Of a stretch of DNA of 64,000 nucleotides, positions 51,426 to 61,033 are shown one piece after another. The position numbers were made by a program, and so were the translations under genes. The notes under the pieces are model-generated. The model ran no database searches. It was given only the letters and a program-made list of their open reading frames with translations, and was not told the origin of the DNA. This stretch comes from Bacillus tianshenii (GTDB taxonomy: Bacteria > Bacillota > Bacilli > Bacillales > Bacillaceae_N): the NCBI GenBank assembly GCA_020524525.2, contig CP129018.1, positions 992,001-1,056,000 of the forward strand. Reading direction: 5' to 3'. Position 1 is the stretch's first letter, and every line of letters begins with the position of its first letter.

Positions 51426-53105
51426 GTGACAGTTAAAGAATTGGATGGAACGCGTTTAGCTGAAATGATTGTTTTGGCCTCAACGCACCTTGCCAATCAA
51501 GCAGCACACATTGATGCACTAAATGTCTTTCCAGTACCAGATGGAGATACAGGAACAAATATGAACTTATCGATGACCTCTGGCGCAAATGAAGTGAAAA
51601 AGGTGACGGAAAACCATGCAGGTAAAGTCGCTTCTTCATTTGCACGCGGCCTGCTTATGGGGGCTCGTGGAAATTCAGGTGTTATTCTATCACAGCTGTT
51701 TCGAGGCTTTGCAAAAGCGATGGAAGGTAAAGAAACGATTACGGTTAAGGATTTAGCAAAAGCATTTGATTCAGGTAAAGATACAGCCTACAAAGCGGTA
51801 ATGAAGCCTGTTGAAGGAACGATTCTCACTGTCGCCAAGGACAGTGCGAAGAAAGCACAGGATGCTGCAAAGCGAACGGATGATATCATTGTGTTCATGG
51901 AGCAAGTGCTTGATGAGGCAAAGAAATCACTTGACCGTACCCCTGAACTGCTTCCTGTTTTAAAGGAAGTTGGCGTGGTCGATAGTGGTGGTCAAGGTCT
52001 TTTGACAGTTTATGAAGGGTTTGTGCGCGCATTAAAGGGAGAAGACCTTCCGAAAGCATCTGAAGTTGGTCCATCAATGGACGAGCTTGTTAGCGCCGAG
52101 CACCACAAGACTGCTCAAGCACATATGGCAACAGAAGATATTGAATTTGGTTATTGTACAGAATTTATGGTGAAGTTAGAAGAAGAGAAATTAAATGAAA
52201 ATCCTTTTGAAGAAGATGTTTTCCGTGAGACTTTAAGCGAGCATGGTGACTCCTTGCTTGTTGTATCTGATGAAGAGCTTGTGAAAGTACATATCCATGC
52301 TGAGTATCCTGGTGACGTTTTAACATACGCCCAGCGGTATGGAAGTTTAATAAATATGAAAATCGAAAATATGCGTGAACAGCATACAACTATTTTAGAA
52401 GGGTCCAGCCGTCAAGCTGCCGAAACACAAAAGCCTGCAAAGCCAAAGAAAGAATATGGGATTATCGCAGCGGCGATGGGAAGCGGCATTGCTGAGCTAT
52501 TAAGAAGCTTAGGAGTAAGCGTTGTCGTCGAGGGCGGCCAAACGATGAATCCAAGCACAGAGGACTTAGTACGTGCAATTGAAGAAGTTCATGCAGAGAA
52601 AGTGATTATCCTTCCTAATAACGGGAATATTGTCATGGCGGCAACACAAGCTGCAAGCGTCGTTGACGTGGATGTAGAGGTTGTCCCGTCTAAGACGATA
52701 CCTCAAGGCATGAGTGCATTGCTTTCATTTAATCCAGAAGCATCACTCTCTGATAACGCTTCTGCGATGAAAGATGCCCTTGCAGACGTAAAAACAGGAC
52801 AAGTTACGTATGCCGTTCGTGATACGAACATCGACGGTATTGACTTGAAAAAAGGCGATTTCATGGGCATTGCGGACGGAAAAATCGTCACAAAGCACGA
52901 AAATCAGCTTCAAGCAGCAAAGCAGCTGTTAGAATTGCTGATTGAAGAAGACAGTGAAATCGTCACGATCCTTCAAGGTGAAGATGCAAAGGAAGATGAA
53001 ACCAAAGAGCTTGAAAGCTTCATTGAGGAACACTTTGAAGAGGTGGAAGTTGAAATCCATGCTGGGAAACAACCTCTCTACAGCTACATTTTCTCTGTCG
53101 AATAA
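51426..53105 (+). CDS. fakA: Fatty acid kinase subunit FakA (YloV, DAK2 domain)
   Basis: FakA phosphorylates fatty acids bound to FakB, feeding acyl-phosphate to PlsX/PlsY. The GTG start follows AGGAGGAAG and gives 559 residues. The N-terminal DAK-type ATP domain has NVFPVPDGDTGTNM near residue 33 and LMGARGNSGVILSQLFRGF near 77. A middle domain and a C-terminal DegV-like part (GQTMNPSTEDLVRAIEEV, PNNGNIVMAA) follow. It lies near the fapR-plsX-fabDG genes, which belong to the same lipid pathway. Confidence 0.95.
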   Translation: MTVKELDGTRLAEMIVLASTHLANQAAHIDALNVFPVPDGDTGTNMNLSMTSGANEVKKVTENHAGKVASSFARGLLMGARGNSGVILSQLFRGFAKAMEGKETITVKDLAKAFDSGKDTAYKAVMKPVEGTILTVAKDSAKKAQDAAKRTDDIIVFMEQVLDEAKKSLDRTPELLPVLKEVGVVDSGGQGLLTVYEGFVRALKGEDLPKASEVGPSMDELVSAEHHKTAQAHMATEDIEFGYCTEFMVKLEEEKLNENPFEEDVFRETLSEHGDSLLVVSDEELVKVHIHAEYPGDVLTYAQRYGSLINMKIENMREQHTTILEGSSRQAAETQKPAKPKKEYGIIAAAMGSGIAELLRSLGVSVVVEGGQTMNPSTEDLVRAIEEVHAEKVIILPNNGNIVMAATQAASVVDVDVEVVPSKTIPQGMSALLSFNPEASLSDNASAMKDALADVKTGQVTYAVRDTNIDGIDLKKGDFMGIADGKIVTKHENQLQAAKQLLELLIEEDSEIVTILQGEDAKEDETKELESFIEEHFEEVEVEIHAGKQPLYSYIFSVE

Positions 53106-53123
53106 AGTCTTAAGCAAGACCAA

Positions 53124-53150
53124 AGAAGAAGGGGCTTCCCCTTCTTTTAT
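53124..53150 (+). terminator. Terminator of yloU-fakA
   Basis: AAGAAGGGG pairs with CCCCTTCTT around CTT, followed by T-rich sequence. Confidence 0.85.
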
Positions 53151-53204
53151 TTTCATAACATGTTTTTTGAGCATGACTGTACAGGTAAAAGGAGAGGTCC
53201 TTAG

Positions 53205-53867
53205 ATGAAGTATAAAAGTGTATTTGACATTATTGGCCCGGTTATGATTGGACCATCCAGTTCACATACAGCAGGAGCAGCCCGCATCGGACGTGTCGCT
53301 CGCTCGTTATTTGGACGAACGCCAAAATGGGCGGAAATTTCATTTTATGGCTCATTTGCGAAAACGTATAAAGGGCACGGGACAGATGTTGCAATTGTTG
53401 GGGGAATTCTTGATTTTGATACGTATGATGAGCGAATTATCCACTCCCTTGACCTCGCAAAAGACGAAGGTGTAACCATTCAATTTCGTGAAGAAGAAGC
53501 TGTACCGGACCATCCGAATACCGCTCGGGTAAAAATCGGTGATGAAAACGGTGACTTAGAATTAGTCGGTATTTCAATTGGGGGAGGCAAAATTCAAATT
53601 ACCGAGTTAAACGGGTTTGAACTAAAGCTTTCTGGTAACCACCCTGCCCTGCTTGTGATGCACAATGACCGTTACGGTGCCATTGCAGGAGTTGCAAACG
53701 TGCTTGCAAAGTATGAAATGAATATCGGTCATATGGAAGTATCTCGTAAGGAAAAGGGGCAGCGTGCACTGATGACAATCGAAGTGGACCAGTCGTTTGA
53801 TGATAAGATAATCGACGAACTGTCAGCACTTCCAAACATTCTTCAAGTTACAAAAATTGTTGATTAG
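53205..53867 (+). CDS. sdaAB: L-serine dehydratase beta subunit
   Basis: SdaAB with SdaAA deaminates L-serine to pyruvate using a [4Fe-4S] cluster. The 220-residue beta chain has VFDIIGPVMIGPSSSHTAGA near the N-terminus and a C-terminal ACT domain (ALLVMHNDRYGAIAGVANVL) thought to bind serine. AAAGGAGAGG precedes the ATG. The alpha chain gene follows after 64 bases. Confidence 0.95.
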   Translation: MKYKSVFDIIGPVMIGPSSSHTAGAARIGRVARSLFGRTPKWAEISFYGSFAKTYKGHGTDVAIVGGILDFDTYDERIIHSLDLAKDEGVTIQFREEEAVPDHPNTARVKIGDENGDLELVGISIGGGKIQITELNGFELKLSGNHPALLVMHNDRYGAIAGVANVLAKYEMNIGHMEVSRKEKGQRALMTIEVDQSFDDKIIDELSALPNILQVTKIVD

Positions 53868-53931
53868 CAGCCTTGTGAAATGACAGCGTTTACATCGAGT
53901 GAAACGGCACCGAGATGAAAGGAAGATGAAG

Positions 53932-54810
53932 ATGTTTCGTAACGTGAAAGAACTTGTTCAAATGGCAGAAGAAAAGAAAATTCCAATATCAGAAGTTATG
54001 ATCCTGCAGGAGATGGAAGTTAAAGAGCGAACACGTGAAGAGGTTATGCAGCAGATGGAACGCAATTTAACGGTCATGGAGCAAGCGGTTGAACGCGGAA
54101 TTGAAGGTGTGAAATCACATTCAGGCTTAACAGGCGGGGCAGCTCGCAAACTGCAGGAGTATATGGCAACAGGGAAAATGCTGTCTGGTCATACAGTGCT
54201 TGACGCTGTTAGTAAAGCGATGGCGACAAATGAAGTCAATGCAGCGATGGGTACAATTTGCGCCACACCGACAGCTGGCTCAGCAGGTGTTGTGCCTGGG
54301 ACGCTTTTTGCCGTAAAGGAAACGCTTAATCCAACCCGTGAGCAAATGATTCGCTTTTTGTTTACTTCAGGCGCTTTCGGATTTGTAATTGCCAATAATG
54401 CGTCGATTTCTGGGGCAGCAGGAGGCTGTCAAGCAGAGGTCGGTTCTGCGGCAGGAATGGCATCGGCAGCGATTGTTGAAATGGCTGGTGGTACGCCGAG
54501 TCAAAGTGCAGAAGCAATGGCCATTACGCTTAAAAACATGCTTGGCCTTGTTTGTGATCCAGTTGCAGGGCTGGTTGAAGTGCCTTGTGTGAAGCGGAAT
54601 GCCATGGGAGCTTCGAATGCAATGGTAGCCGCAGATATGGCGCTTGCTGGCATTACGAGTACCATTCCTTGTGACGAAGTAATCGATGCGATGTTCAAAA
54701 TCGGCCAGCGTATGCCTGAAACATTGAAAGAAACTGCACAAGGAGGGTTGGCGGCAACGCCGACAGGAAAGAGACTTGCAGAAGAAATATTCGGTAAGCC
54801 GCAGAGATAA
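53932..54810 (+). CDS. sdaAA: L-serine dehydratase alpha subunit
   Basis: SdaAA is the iron-sulfur catalytic chain. The ATG at 53932 gives 292 residues starting MFRNVKELVQMAEEKK, as in B. subtilis; an upstream GTG and ATG 53926 fit the ribosome site less well. Cluster cysteines are in MGTICATPTAGSAGVVPG, GAAGGCQAEVGSA and NMLGLVCDPVAGLVEVPC. It works with sdaAB and is followed two bases later by recG. Confidence 0.95.
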   Translation: MFRNVKELVQMAEEKKIPISEVMILQEMEVKERTREEVMQQMERNLTVMEQAVERGIEGVKSHSGLTGGAARKLQEYMATGKMLSGHTVLDAVSKAMATNEVNAAMGTICATPTAGSAGVVPGTLFAVKETLNPTREQMIRFLFTSGAFGFVIANNASISGAAGGCQAEVGSAAGMASAAIVEMAGGTPSQSAEAMAITLKNMLGLVCDPVAGLVEVPCVKRNAMGASNAMVAADMALAGITSTIPCDEVIDAMFKIGQRMPETLKETAQGGLAATPTGKRLAEEIFGKPQR

Positions 54811-54812
54811 CG

Positions 54813-56861
54813 GTGAGTATATTAGCAGAATTACCAATTACAAAGGTTAAAGGGATAGGAGAAGAAACAGCCGAAACACTTTCAGATGTTGGTATCCATA
54901 ACGTCCAACAGCTGTTAGAGTATTTCCCATATCGTTATGAAGACTATCGGTTGAAGGATTTAGAAGACGTCAAGCATGACGAACGGGTTACTGTCGAAGG
55001 AAAGGTTCATAGTGAGCCGTCCCTCCGCTACTTCGGTAAAAAGAAATCACGATTAACACTCCGCGTGTTAGTTGGCAACTATTTGATTACGGCTGTCTTT
55101 TTTAACCGGCCATATGTGAAGCGCCAAGTAACAATTGGTGACCACGTGACTATCACTGGAAAATGGGACCGCCACCGCCAAACGATCACCGTTTCTGAAA
55201 TGAAAAAAGGGGAAGTAAAGCGGCAAAATGAATATGAGCCTGTCTACCATGTGAAAGGAAAGCTATCGGTAAAGGGATTGAAACGTTTTATTGCGGCTGG
55301 CTTCAAGCAATATGGAGGAGCAGTCGAAGAGACACTGCCTCAAGAGGTACTAGCTTCTTATAAGCTTCCGCCCAAAGGTGAAGCACTTTATGAAATGCAT
55401 TTTCCTACAAATGCGGAAAGCGTCAAGCATGCGCGCAGGCGTTTTGTTTATGAGGAATTTCTCTATTTTCAGTTGAAAATGCAGGCGATTCGCAAATTTG
55501 AGCGAGAGCAAACGAAAGGGATCGCTATCGCATATGAGGAAGAACGTGTCAATGCCTTCATTCAGTCATTGCCTTTTCCGTTAACAGGTGCACAGCAGCG
55601 GGTCGTGAACGAGATGCTGACGGATATGCGCTCTCCATACAGAATGAACCGTCTTCTTCAAGGTGATGTCGGTTCAGGTAAGACAGTTGTTGCGGCGATT
55701 GGGTTATATGCTGCTGTTACAGCTGGTTTTCAAGGTGCATTAATGGTACCGACAGAAATTCTTGCCGAGCAGCATTCTCTTTCATTGAAAGAAATACTAG
55801 AACCGATTGGCCTTCGTTTAGAGCTCTTAACAAGCTCTGTAAAAGGGAAGCGCCGTCAAGAGCTGTTAGCGCAATGTGCCATAGGTGAGATTGATATTGT
55901 GATTGGGACCCATGCATTGATTCAAGATGAAGTGAATTTCCGCTCACTCGGGTTTGTAATAACAGACGAGCAGCACCGCTTTGGCGTTCAGCAACGCCGT
56001 GCGTTAAGAGAGAAAGGTGAAAGCCCAGACGTGTTATTTATGACCGCTACCCCAATTCCGCGGACACTTGCAATTACCGCGTTTGGTGATATGGATGTTT
56101 CATTGATTGATGAGATGCCGGCAGGACGGAAGCCGATCGAAACGTATTGGGCAAAGCCTGATATGTTGAGCCGTGTCTTAAAGTTTATCTACAAAGAAGT
56201 ACAGGCTGGCCGGCAAGGATATGTCATTTGCCCGCTTATTGAAGAAAGCGACAAGCTTGATGTCCAAAATGCAATTGATGTGCATGCTCAGCTTAGCGAG
56301 TATTTTAAAGGAAGCGTGAACGTTGGTCTGATGCACGGCAGGTTATCATCTCAGGAAAAAGATGACGTGATGCAGCAGTTTAGTCGAAACGAATGCCAAG
56401 TGCTTGTCTCAACGACTGTTGTTGAAGTAGGGGTGAACGTTCCAAACGCCACGATTATGGTCATCTATGATGCCGAGCGGTTTGGCTTAGCACAGCTTCA
56501 TCAGCTTCGCGGACGTGTCGGCCGTGGAGATGCTCAGTCTTATTGTATATTGCTTGCGGACCCGAAATCAGATGTTGGAAAAGAACGAATGCGCGTGATG
56601 ACCGAAACGAATGATGGCTTTGAGCTTTCAGAGCGTGACCTAGAATTGCGAGGTCCTGGTGACTTCTTCGGTAAGAAACAAAGCGGGATTCCGGAATTTA
56701 AAGTAGCCGATATGATTCATGATTACCGCGCGCTAGAGGTAGCAAGACAAGATGCAGCAAAGTTAATTGCATCGAATGTCTTTTGGCAAGATGAAAAATT
56801 TGCTCCACTAAGAAGGCATTTAGAGGAGTCTGGCGTATTTACAGGAGAGAAGCTGGATTAG
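54813..56861 (+). CDS. recG: ATP-dependent DNA helicase RecG
   Basis: RecG regresses stalled forks and branch-migrates Holliday junctions. The 682-residue protein has the N-terminal wedge/OB domain, Walker A LLQGDVGSGKTVVAA near residue 283, DEQH box VITDEQHRFGVQQR near 382, and helicase C motifs TTVVEVGVNVPNATIM and LHQLRGRVGRGD. The C-terminal TRG motif region ELRGPGDFFGKKQSGIPEF is intact. The GTG start is only two bases after the sdaAA stop and has no clear site, so translation may be coupled. Confidence 0.95.
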   Translation: MSILAELPITKVKGIGEETAETLSDVGIHNVQQLLEYFPYRYEDYRLKDLEDVKHDERVTVEGKVHSEPSLRYFGKKKSRLTLRVLVGNYLITAVFFNRPYVKRQVTIGDHVTITGKWDRHRQTITVSEMKKGEVKRQNEYEPVYHVKGKLSVKGLKRFIAAGFKQYGGAVEETLPQEVLASYKLPPKGEALYEMHFPTNAESVKHARRRFVYEEFLYFQLKMQAIRKFEREQTKGIAIAYEEERVNAFIQSLPFPLTGAQQRVVNEMLTDMRSPYRMNRLLQGDVGSGKTVVAAIGLYAAVTAGFQGALMVPTEILAEQHSLSLKEILEPIGLRLELLTSSVKGKRRQELLAQCAIGEIDIVIGTHALIQDEVNFRSLGFVITDEQHRFGVQQRRALREKGESPDVLFMTATPIPRTLAITAFGDMDVSLIDEMPAGRKPIETYWAKPDMLSRVLKFIYKEVQAGRQGYVICPLIEESDKLDVQNAIDVHAQLSEYFKGSVNVGLMHGRLSSQEKDDVMQQFSRNECQVLVSTTVVEVGVNVPNATIMVIYDAERFGLAQLHQLRGRVGRGDAQSYCILLADPKSDVGKERMRVMTETNDGFELSERDLELRGPGDFFGKKQSGIPEFKVADMIHDYRALEVARQDAAKLIASNVFWQDEKFAPLRRHLEESGVFTGEKLD

Positions 56862-56885
56862 AGATCCTTGCAATCTCTCCTTTTT
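56844..56885 (+). terminator. Terminator of recG
   Basis: AGAGAT/ATCTCT around CCTTGCA, or the wider GGAGAGA/TCTCTCC pairing, precedes five T residues. The hairpin overlaps the -35 of the fapR promoter. Confidence 0.65.
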
Positions 56886-56917
56886 ATTTATATACTACTA
56901 TTAGTACCTAGTCCTAA
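56868..56917 (+). promoter_or_regulatory. fapR promoter and FapR operator
   Basis: TTGCAA (56868-56873) and TATACT (56891-56896) are 17 bases apart. At 56901-56917 lies TTAGTACCTAGTCCTAA, a near-perfect copy of the 17-bp FapR operator. It covers the expected transcription start, so FapR should repress its own operon and malonyl-CoA should release it. Confidence 0.9.
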
Positions 56918-56983
56918 AACATTGTGCCTGCTGTCTAATCAGGACGGTTACATGTTTTAGAAAATCTCGGAAGGTGTCATTCT

Positions 56984-57562
56984 ATGAGACGAAATAAAAA
57001 AGAGAGGCAGCAGCTGCTGAAAGAAACCATCGAGAAAACGCCTTTCACAACAGATGAAGAACTAGCACAAAAATTTTCAGTGAGCGTACAGACGATACGC
57101 CTTGACCGGATGGAGCTGTCCATCCCGGAATTACGAGAGCGAATTAAAGTTGTCGCCACAAAACAGATGGACGAAGAAGTTAAAGCGTTACCAATTGATG
57201 AAGTGATTGGTGAGGTTGTTGATTTAGATTTAGATGAACGAGCAATTTCAATTTTAGATATTAAGCGTGAGCATGTCTTTTCACGAAATAAAATTGCACG
57301 CGGTCACCATTTGTTTGCCCAGGCGAACTCGTTAGCAGTAGCTGTCATTAATGATGAGCTGGCCCTAACGGCAAAAGCGGCAATCCGTTTTACAAGACAA
57401 GTAAATGAAGGTGAACGTGTTGTAGCGAAGGCTCACGTGAAGCAATCCACAAAGAGAAGCGGCAGAACCATTGTCGACGTGGAAAGCTTTGTTGGTCAAG
57501 AAATGGTGTTTTCGGGCGAGTTCCATATGTACCGCTCGAACAATGCGAAAAAGGATGGTTAA
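56984..57562 (+). CDS. fapR: Transcription factor FapR
   Basis: FapR represses fatty acid and phospholipid synthesis genes and is released by malonyl-CoA. The 192-residue protein has an N-terminal helix-turn-helix ([20 protein letters not shown], about residues 23-42) and a C-terminal hot-dog domain that binds malonyl-CoA ([20 protein letters not shown]). The ATG at 56984 is behind GGAAGGTG. It starts the fapR-plsX-fabD-fabG operon. Confidence 0.96.
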   Translation: MRRNKKERQQLLKETIEKTPFTTDEELAQKFSVSVQTIRLDRMELSIPELRERIKVVATKQMDEEVKALPIDEVIGEVVDLDLDERAISILDIKREHVFSRNKIARGHHLFAQANSLAVAVINDELALTAKAAIRFTRQVNEGERVVAKAHVKQSTKRSGRTIVDVESFVGQEMVFSGEFHMYRSNNAKKDG

Positions 57563-57564
57563 CA

Positions 57565-58554
57565 ATGAAAATAGCAATCGATGCGATGGGCGGCGATCAC
57601 GCACCGAAGGAAATCGTCCTCGGTGCGGTCAAAGCTGTCGAAAGTTTTTCGGATATCGAAATCGTATTAGTAGGCGATGAGAATGAAATCCGAAAGCATA
57701 TGCAAGAACATAACCGCATCTCGATTATACATACAGATGAAAAAATAGAAGCTACGGATGAGCCTGTTCGTGCTGTACGCCGTAAGAAAGGCGCATCAAT
57801 GGTTTTAGCAGCAACTGAAGTGAAAGAAGGCCGTGCAGATGCTTGTATTTCAGCAGGTAATACAGGTGCATTGATGACAGCTGGTTTATTTGTAGTAGGC
57901 CGTATCCCTGGCATTGAGCGTCCTGCTTTATCACCGACACTGCCGACAGTAGATGGCAGTGGCTTTGTGCTGTTGGATGTTGGGGCAAATGTCGATGCGA
58001 AGCCTGAGCACTTGCTGCATTATGCGATTATGGCCTCAATTTATTCTGAAAAAGTACGTGCTGTTTCGAATCCACGTGTCGGCCTCTTGAATGTCGGTAC
58101 AGAAGAGAAGAAAGGGAACGAGCTGAGCAAGCAGGCATACGAATTGTTACAAGAAGCACCGATTCATTTTATTGGCAATGTTGAAGCGCGTGACTTGCTC
58201 GATGGTGTTGCTGATGTTGTCGTATGTGATGGGTTTACAGGCAATATTGCTCTTAAAACAATTGAGGGCACAGCTCTTTCGATGTTTTCTATGCTGAAAG
58301 AACGGTTAACAAGCACATTTACGGCAAAGCTTGCAGCAGGTGTATTAAAGCCGCAGCTGCTAGACTTAAAAGCAAAGCTTGATTACTCAGAATATGGCGG
58401 TGCAGCACTTTTCGGCTTAAAAGCGCCTGTTGTGAAAGCACACGGGTCATCAAATGCCAATGCTGTATACAATGCAGTCCGTCAAACACGTGAGATGGTC
58501 AAGCAGGAAATGGCATCCACAATTCAGAATGCGATAGAAATGACAAAAGAATAG
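57565..58554 (+). CDS. plsX: Phosphate acyltransferase PlsX
   Basis: PlsX converts acyl-ACP and phosphate to acyl-phosphate, the substrate of PlsY in phospholipid synthesis. The 329-residue protein starts [18 protein letters not shown] and has the conserved [32 protein letters not shown] and [17 protein letters not shown] segments. It is two bases after the fapR stop. Confidence 0.97.
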   Translation: MKIAIDAMGGDHAPKEIVLGAVKAVESFSDIEIVLVGDENEIRKHMQEHNRISIIHTDEKIEATDEPVRAVRRKKGASMVLAATEVKEGRADACISAGNTGALMTAGLFVVGRIPGIERPALSPTLPTVDGSGFVLLDVGANVDAKPEHLLHYAIMASIYSEKVRAVSNPRVGLLNVGTEEKKGNELSKQAYELLQEAPIHFIGNVEARDLLDGVADVVVCDGFTGNIALKTIEGTALSMFSMLKERLTSTFTAKLAAGVLKPQLLDLKAKLDYSEYGGAALFGLKAPVVKAHGSSNANAVYNAVRQTREMVKQEMASTIQNAIEMTKE

Positions 58555-58571
58555 AAAGGCAAGGTGTTAAC

Positions 58572-59516
58572 ATGGGTAAGATTGCATTCCTTTTTCCAGG
58601 GCAAGGCTCACAAACAGTTGGAATGGGTAAGGAAATAGCGGATAAATATGAAGAGGCTGCAGCTATCTTTCAAAAGGCTGACGAGCGTCTTGGTTTCTCT
58701 CTCTCTGAGGTTATTTTCAACGGACCGCAGGAGAAGCTGACGCGAACAGAAAATACACAGCCTGCATTACTTACAACAAGTACGGCGATACTAGAAGTAT
58801 TCAAAAAACATGGCATTACCGCTGATTTTACAGCGGGGCACAGTCTTGGAGAGTACAGTGCGCTTGTAGCCTCTGAAAGTATGTCATTTGAGGATGCGGT
58901 GTATGCGGTACGAAAACGTGGTGAATTGATGGAAGAAGCCGTTCCAGCAGGTGTTGGGACAATGGCAGCTGTCCTAGGGATGGAAGCAGCTGAGCTGAAG
59001 GCAGTTGTTGATGAAGTAAGCACGCCACAATTTGTAGTCAACTTAGCAAACTTAAATTGCCCAGGACAAATTGTCATTTCGGGTAATCGTGAAGCTGTCG
59101 AGAAAGCTTCAGAGCTTGCGAAGGAAAAAGGCGCAAAGCGTGTCATTCCGCTTGATGTCAGCGGTCCATTTCATTCAGACTTAATGAAGCCTGCTGCTGA
59201 TAAATTTAGTGAGGTTTTAGAAGGAATTTCGATTTCTGAAGCGAAAATACCTGTTGTAGCGAACGTAACCGCACAACCGATTACAGATGGTGCGGACATA
59301 CAAGCCAAGCTTGTCGAGCAGCTGTATTCTCCTGTTCGTTGGGAAGAAACAGTGCAAACGTTGCTTGATGAAGGCGTTGACACGTTTATTGAAATCGGCC
59401 CAGGTAAAGTACTATCAGGTCTAGTTCGAAAAGTAAAACGTCGAGTACATACATATAACATTGAAAACGAAGAAACGTTAGCAAAAACAGTAGAAAAATT
59501 GAAAGGGGACGCTTAA
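58572..59516 (+). CDS. fabD: Malonyl-CoA:ACP transacylase
   Basis: FabD transfers malonyl from CoA to ACP. The 314-residue enzyme begins [19 protein letters not shown], has the nucleophilic Ser in [12 protein letters not shown] near residue 90, and the catalytic His in [10 protein letters not shown] near residue 199. It is 17 bases downstream of plsX and one base upstream of fabG. Confidence 0.97.
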   Translation: MGKIAFLFPGQGSQTVGMGKEIADKYEEAAAIFQKADERLGFSLSEVIFNGPQEKLTRTENTQPALLTTSTAILEVFKKHGITADFTAGHSLGEYSALVASESMSFEDAVYAVRKRGELMEEAVPAGVGTMAAVLGMEAAELKAVVDEVSTPQFVVNLANLNCPGQIVISGNREAVEKASELAKEKGAKRVIPLDVSGPFHSDLMKPAADKFSEVLEGISISEAKIPVVANVTAQPITDGADIQAKLVEQLYSPVRWEETVQTLLDEGVDTFIEIGPGKVLSGLVRKVKRRVHTYNIENEETLAKTVEKLKGDA

Positions 59517-59517
59517 T

Positions 59518-60258
59518 ATGCTTCAAGGAAAGACAGCCCTTGTGACAGGAGCTTCTCGCGGCATCGGCCGTGCGATCGCTCTTGAGTTAGCGAAAAACGG
59601 TGCAAAGGTAGCCGTGAACTATGCTGGAAGTGAAGCGAAAGCACAAGAAGTTGTAGAAACAATTAAAGCAGAAGGCGGCGAGGCGTTTGCGATTCAAGCA
59701 GATGTCGCAAGCTCTGAAAGTGTGCAAGCTATGATCAAAGAGGTTATTTCACAATTTGGCGCACTTGACATTCTTGTCAACAATGCCGGCATTACACGAG
59801 ACAACCTGCTTATGCGCATGAAAGAAGATGAGTGGGACGCAGTTATCAATACAAACTTAAAAGGTGTATTCAACTGTACAAAAGGAGTCACTCGTCAAAT
59901 GATGCGCCAGCGCAGCGGCCGGATCATTAATATCGCTTCCATCGTCGGTGTTAGCGGAAATCCTGGACAAGCAAACTATGTTGCTGCTAAAGCAGGTGTA
60001 ATCGGTCTAACGAAAACAACTGCCAAAGAACTAGCAACACGCGGCATCACAGTAAACGCCGTCGCGCCAGGCTTCATCACAACAGATATGACAGATGAGC
60101 TTGCCGAAGAAACACGCGAAGCACTACTAAGCCAAATTCCACTTGCACGTCTCGGCCAGCCTGAAGACATCGCAAATGTCGTTCGCTTCCTAGCATCAGA
60201 CGACAGCGCCTACATCACAGGCCAAACCCTACATGTGGATGGCGGAATGGTGATGTAA
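59518..60258 (+). CDS. fabG: 3-oxoacyl-ACP reductase FabG
   Basis: FabG reduces 3-oxoacyl-ACP with NADPH. The 246-residue short-chain dehydrogenase has [19 protein letters not shown] near residue 9, [14 protein letters not shown], Ser in [13 protein letters not shown], and the Tyr154/Lys158 pair in [11 protein letters not shown]. It ends the fapR operon; a structured repeat begins on the base after its TAA. acpP follows 434 bases on with its own signals. Confidence 0.97.
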   Translation: MLQGKTALVTGASRGIGRAIALELAKNGAKVAVNYAGSEAKAQEVVETIKAEGGEAFAIQADVASSESVQAMIKEVISQFGALDILVNNAGITRDNLLMRMKEDEWDAVINTNLKGVFNCTKGVTRQMMRQRSGRIINIASIVGVSGNPGQANYVAAKAGVIGLTKTTAKELATRGITVNAVAPGFITTDMTDELAEETREALLSQIPLARLGQPEDIANVVRFLASDDSAYITGQTLHVDGGMVM

Positions 60259-60381
60259 GAAAAGCGGAGGCGGGCCGCTTAGAAATATTGTTCACTGGAA
60301 CCTTCACACATAGAGGCGTTTTTTGCCTCGGAGTGGGAAGGTGAAGTGATACAAATTTCTGCCCGCCGCAGCTGGATCAAA
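60259..60381 (+). repeat. Type 2 dispersed structured repeat, full unit
   Basis: The unit runs from GAAAAGCGGAGG to GCCGCAGCTGGATCAAA. Its basal stem GGCGGGC/GCCCGCC encloses a stem near AGAAAT/ATTTCT with TTGT/ACAA, then CTTCAC/GTGAAG and an apical GAGGC/GCCTC hairpin with a T6-containing loop. The ends and length equal those of type 1 units, although the interior is unrelated. It starts on the base after the fabG stop. Confidence 0.85.
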
Positions 60382-60502
60382 GAAAAGCGGAGGCGCCTTG
60401 GTTAGGGGCGACAAGCATAAGGCAGAATGTGGAGGGGACCGATTTATGTCCCTGCAACAGGCTGACTTATGACCTCGAGCCCCTAGGCGCCGCAGCTGGA
60501 TC
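60382..60502 (+). repeat. Type 1 dispersed structured repeat
   Basis: Head-to-tail with the preceding type 2 unit (period 123). The stems GGCGCCT/AGGCGCC, GGGGC/GCCCC and CATAAG/CTTATG are as in the 50.3 kb pair; the apical hairpin GGGAC/GTCCC differs and resembles the 6.6 kb copy. Confidence 0.88.
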
Positions 60503-60564
60503 AAAGGAACGCTGGCTAAGAACGTCACGTCCTGTGACAACGCCTGCACTAGCACGTCCTGTGC
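60503..60564 (-). repeat. 62-nt twin-hairpin module, copy B
   Basis: Its reverse complement differs from 6473-6534 at one base, in the loop of the first hairpin (AGGAC for AGGAT). It directly follows the type 1 unit. Between it and acpP (to 60692) I see only the possible acpP promoter. Confidence 0.88.
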
Positions 60565-60640
60565 ATTGAAGTTTAACTAACCAATACTGTGGTAGAAATC
60601 ACCATATGATGTTGGGGAGTTCACTTAATAAAATTTCTCC

Positions 60641-60669
60641 TAGTTTTTTTTGGAGCAATCACCTATAAT
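60641..60669 (+). promoter_or_regulatory. Possible acpP promoter
   Basis: TATAAT at 60664-60669 is a perfect -10, 24 bases before the acpP ATG; the -35 region (TAGTTT) is poor. No FapR operator is seen here. Confidence 0.4.
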
Positions 60670-60692
60670 GACTTGAGGGGAGGTGAACAACG

Positions 60693-60926
60693 ATGGCAGA
60701 TGTACTAGAACGCGTAACGAAAATCATCGTTGACCGTCTTGGTGTTGACGAGAGCGAGGTTACTCTTGAAGCGTCTTTTAAAGATGATTTAGGCGCTGAT
60801 TCCCTAGACGTAGTTGAGTTAGTAATGGAGCTTGAAGATGAGTTCGACATGGAAATCTCTGATGAAGATGCTGAGAAAATCGGTACTGTTGGAGACGCAG
60901 TTAACTACATAAAAGCTCAGCAATAA
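60693..60926 (+). CDS. acpP: Acyl carrier protein
   Basis: ACP carries growing acyl chains on a 4'-phosphopantetheine arm. The 77-residue acidic protein has the modification site [15 protein letters not shown] with Ser37. A strong GGGGAGGTGA site precedes the ATG. It lies between the fapR operon and rnc with its own promoter and terminator-like hairpin. Confidence 0.97.
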   Translation: MADVLERVTKIIVDRLGVDESEVTLEASFKDDLGADSLDVVELVMELEDEFDMEISDEDAEKIGTVGDAVNYIKAQQ

Positions 60927-60937
60927 TCAAAGATATG

Positions 60938-60966
60938 AAGTCCCGCGGAACTATTCTGCGGGGCTT
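60938..60966 (+). terminator. Hairpin after acpP
   Basis: AAGTCCCGC pairs with GCGGGGCTT, with inner GGA/TTC pairs around ACTA. The T tract is short, so partial read-through into rnc is likely. Confidence 0.6.
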
Positions 60967-61033
60967 TCTCACCTTTACACACTACAAAAAATACATTCAT
61001 TTTATGACCCACTGTTTGAATTTGGAGGTAAGT

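Noticed and set aside
60304-60555. 83-codon minus-strand frame between fabG and acpP
   Set aside because: It crosses three different repeat modules and has no start signal.
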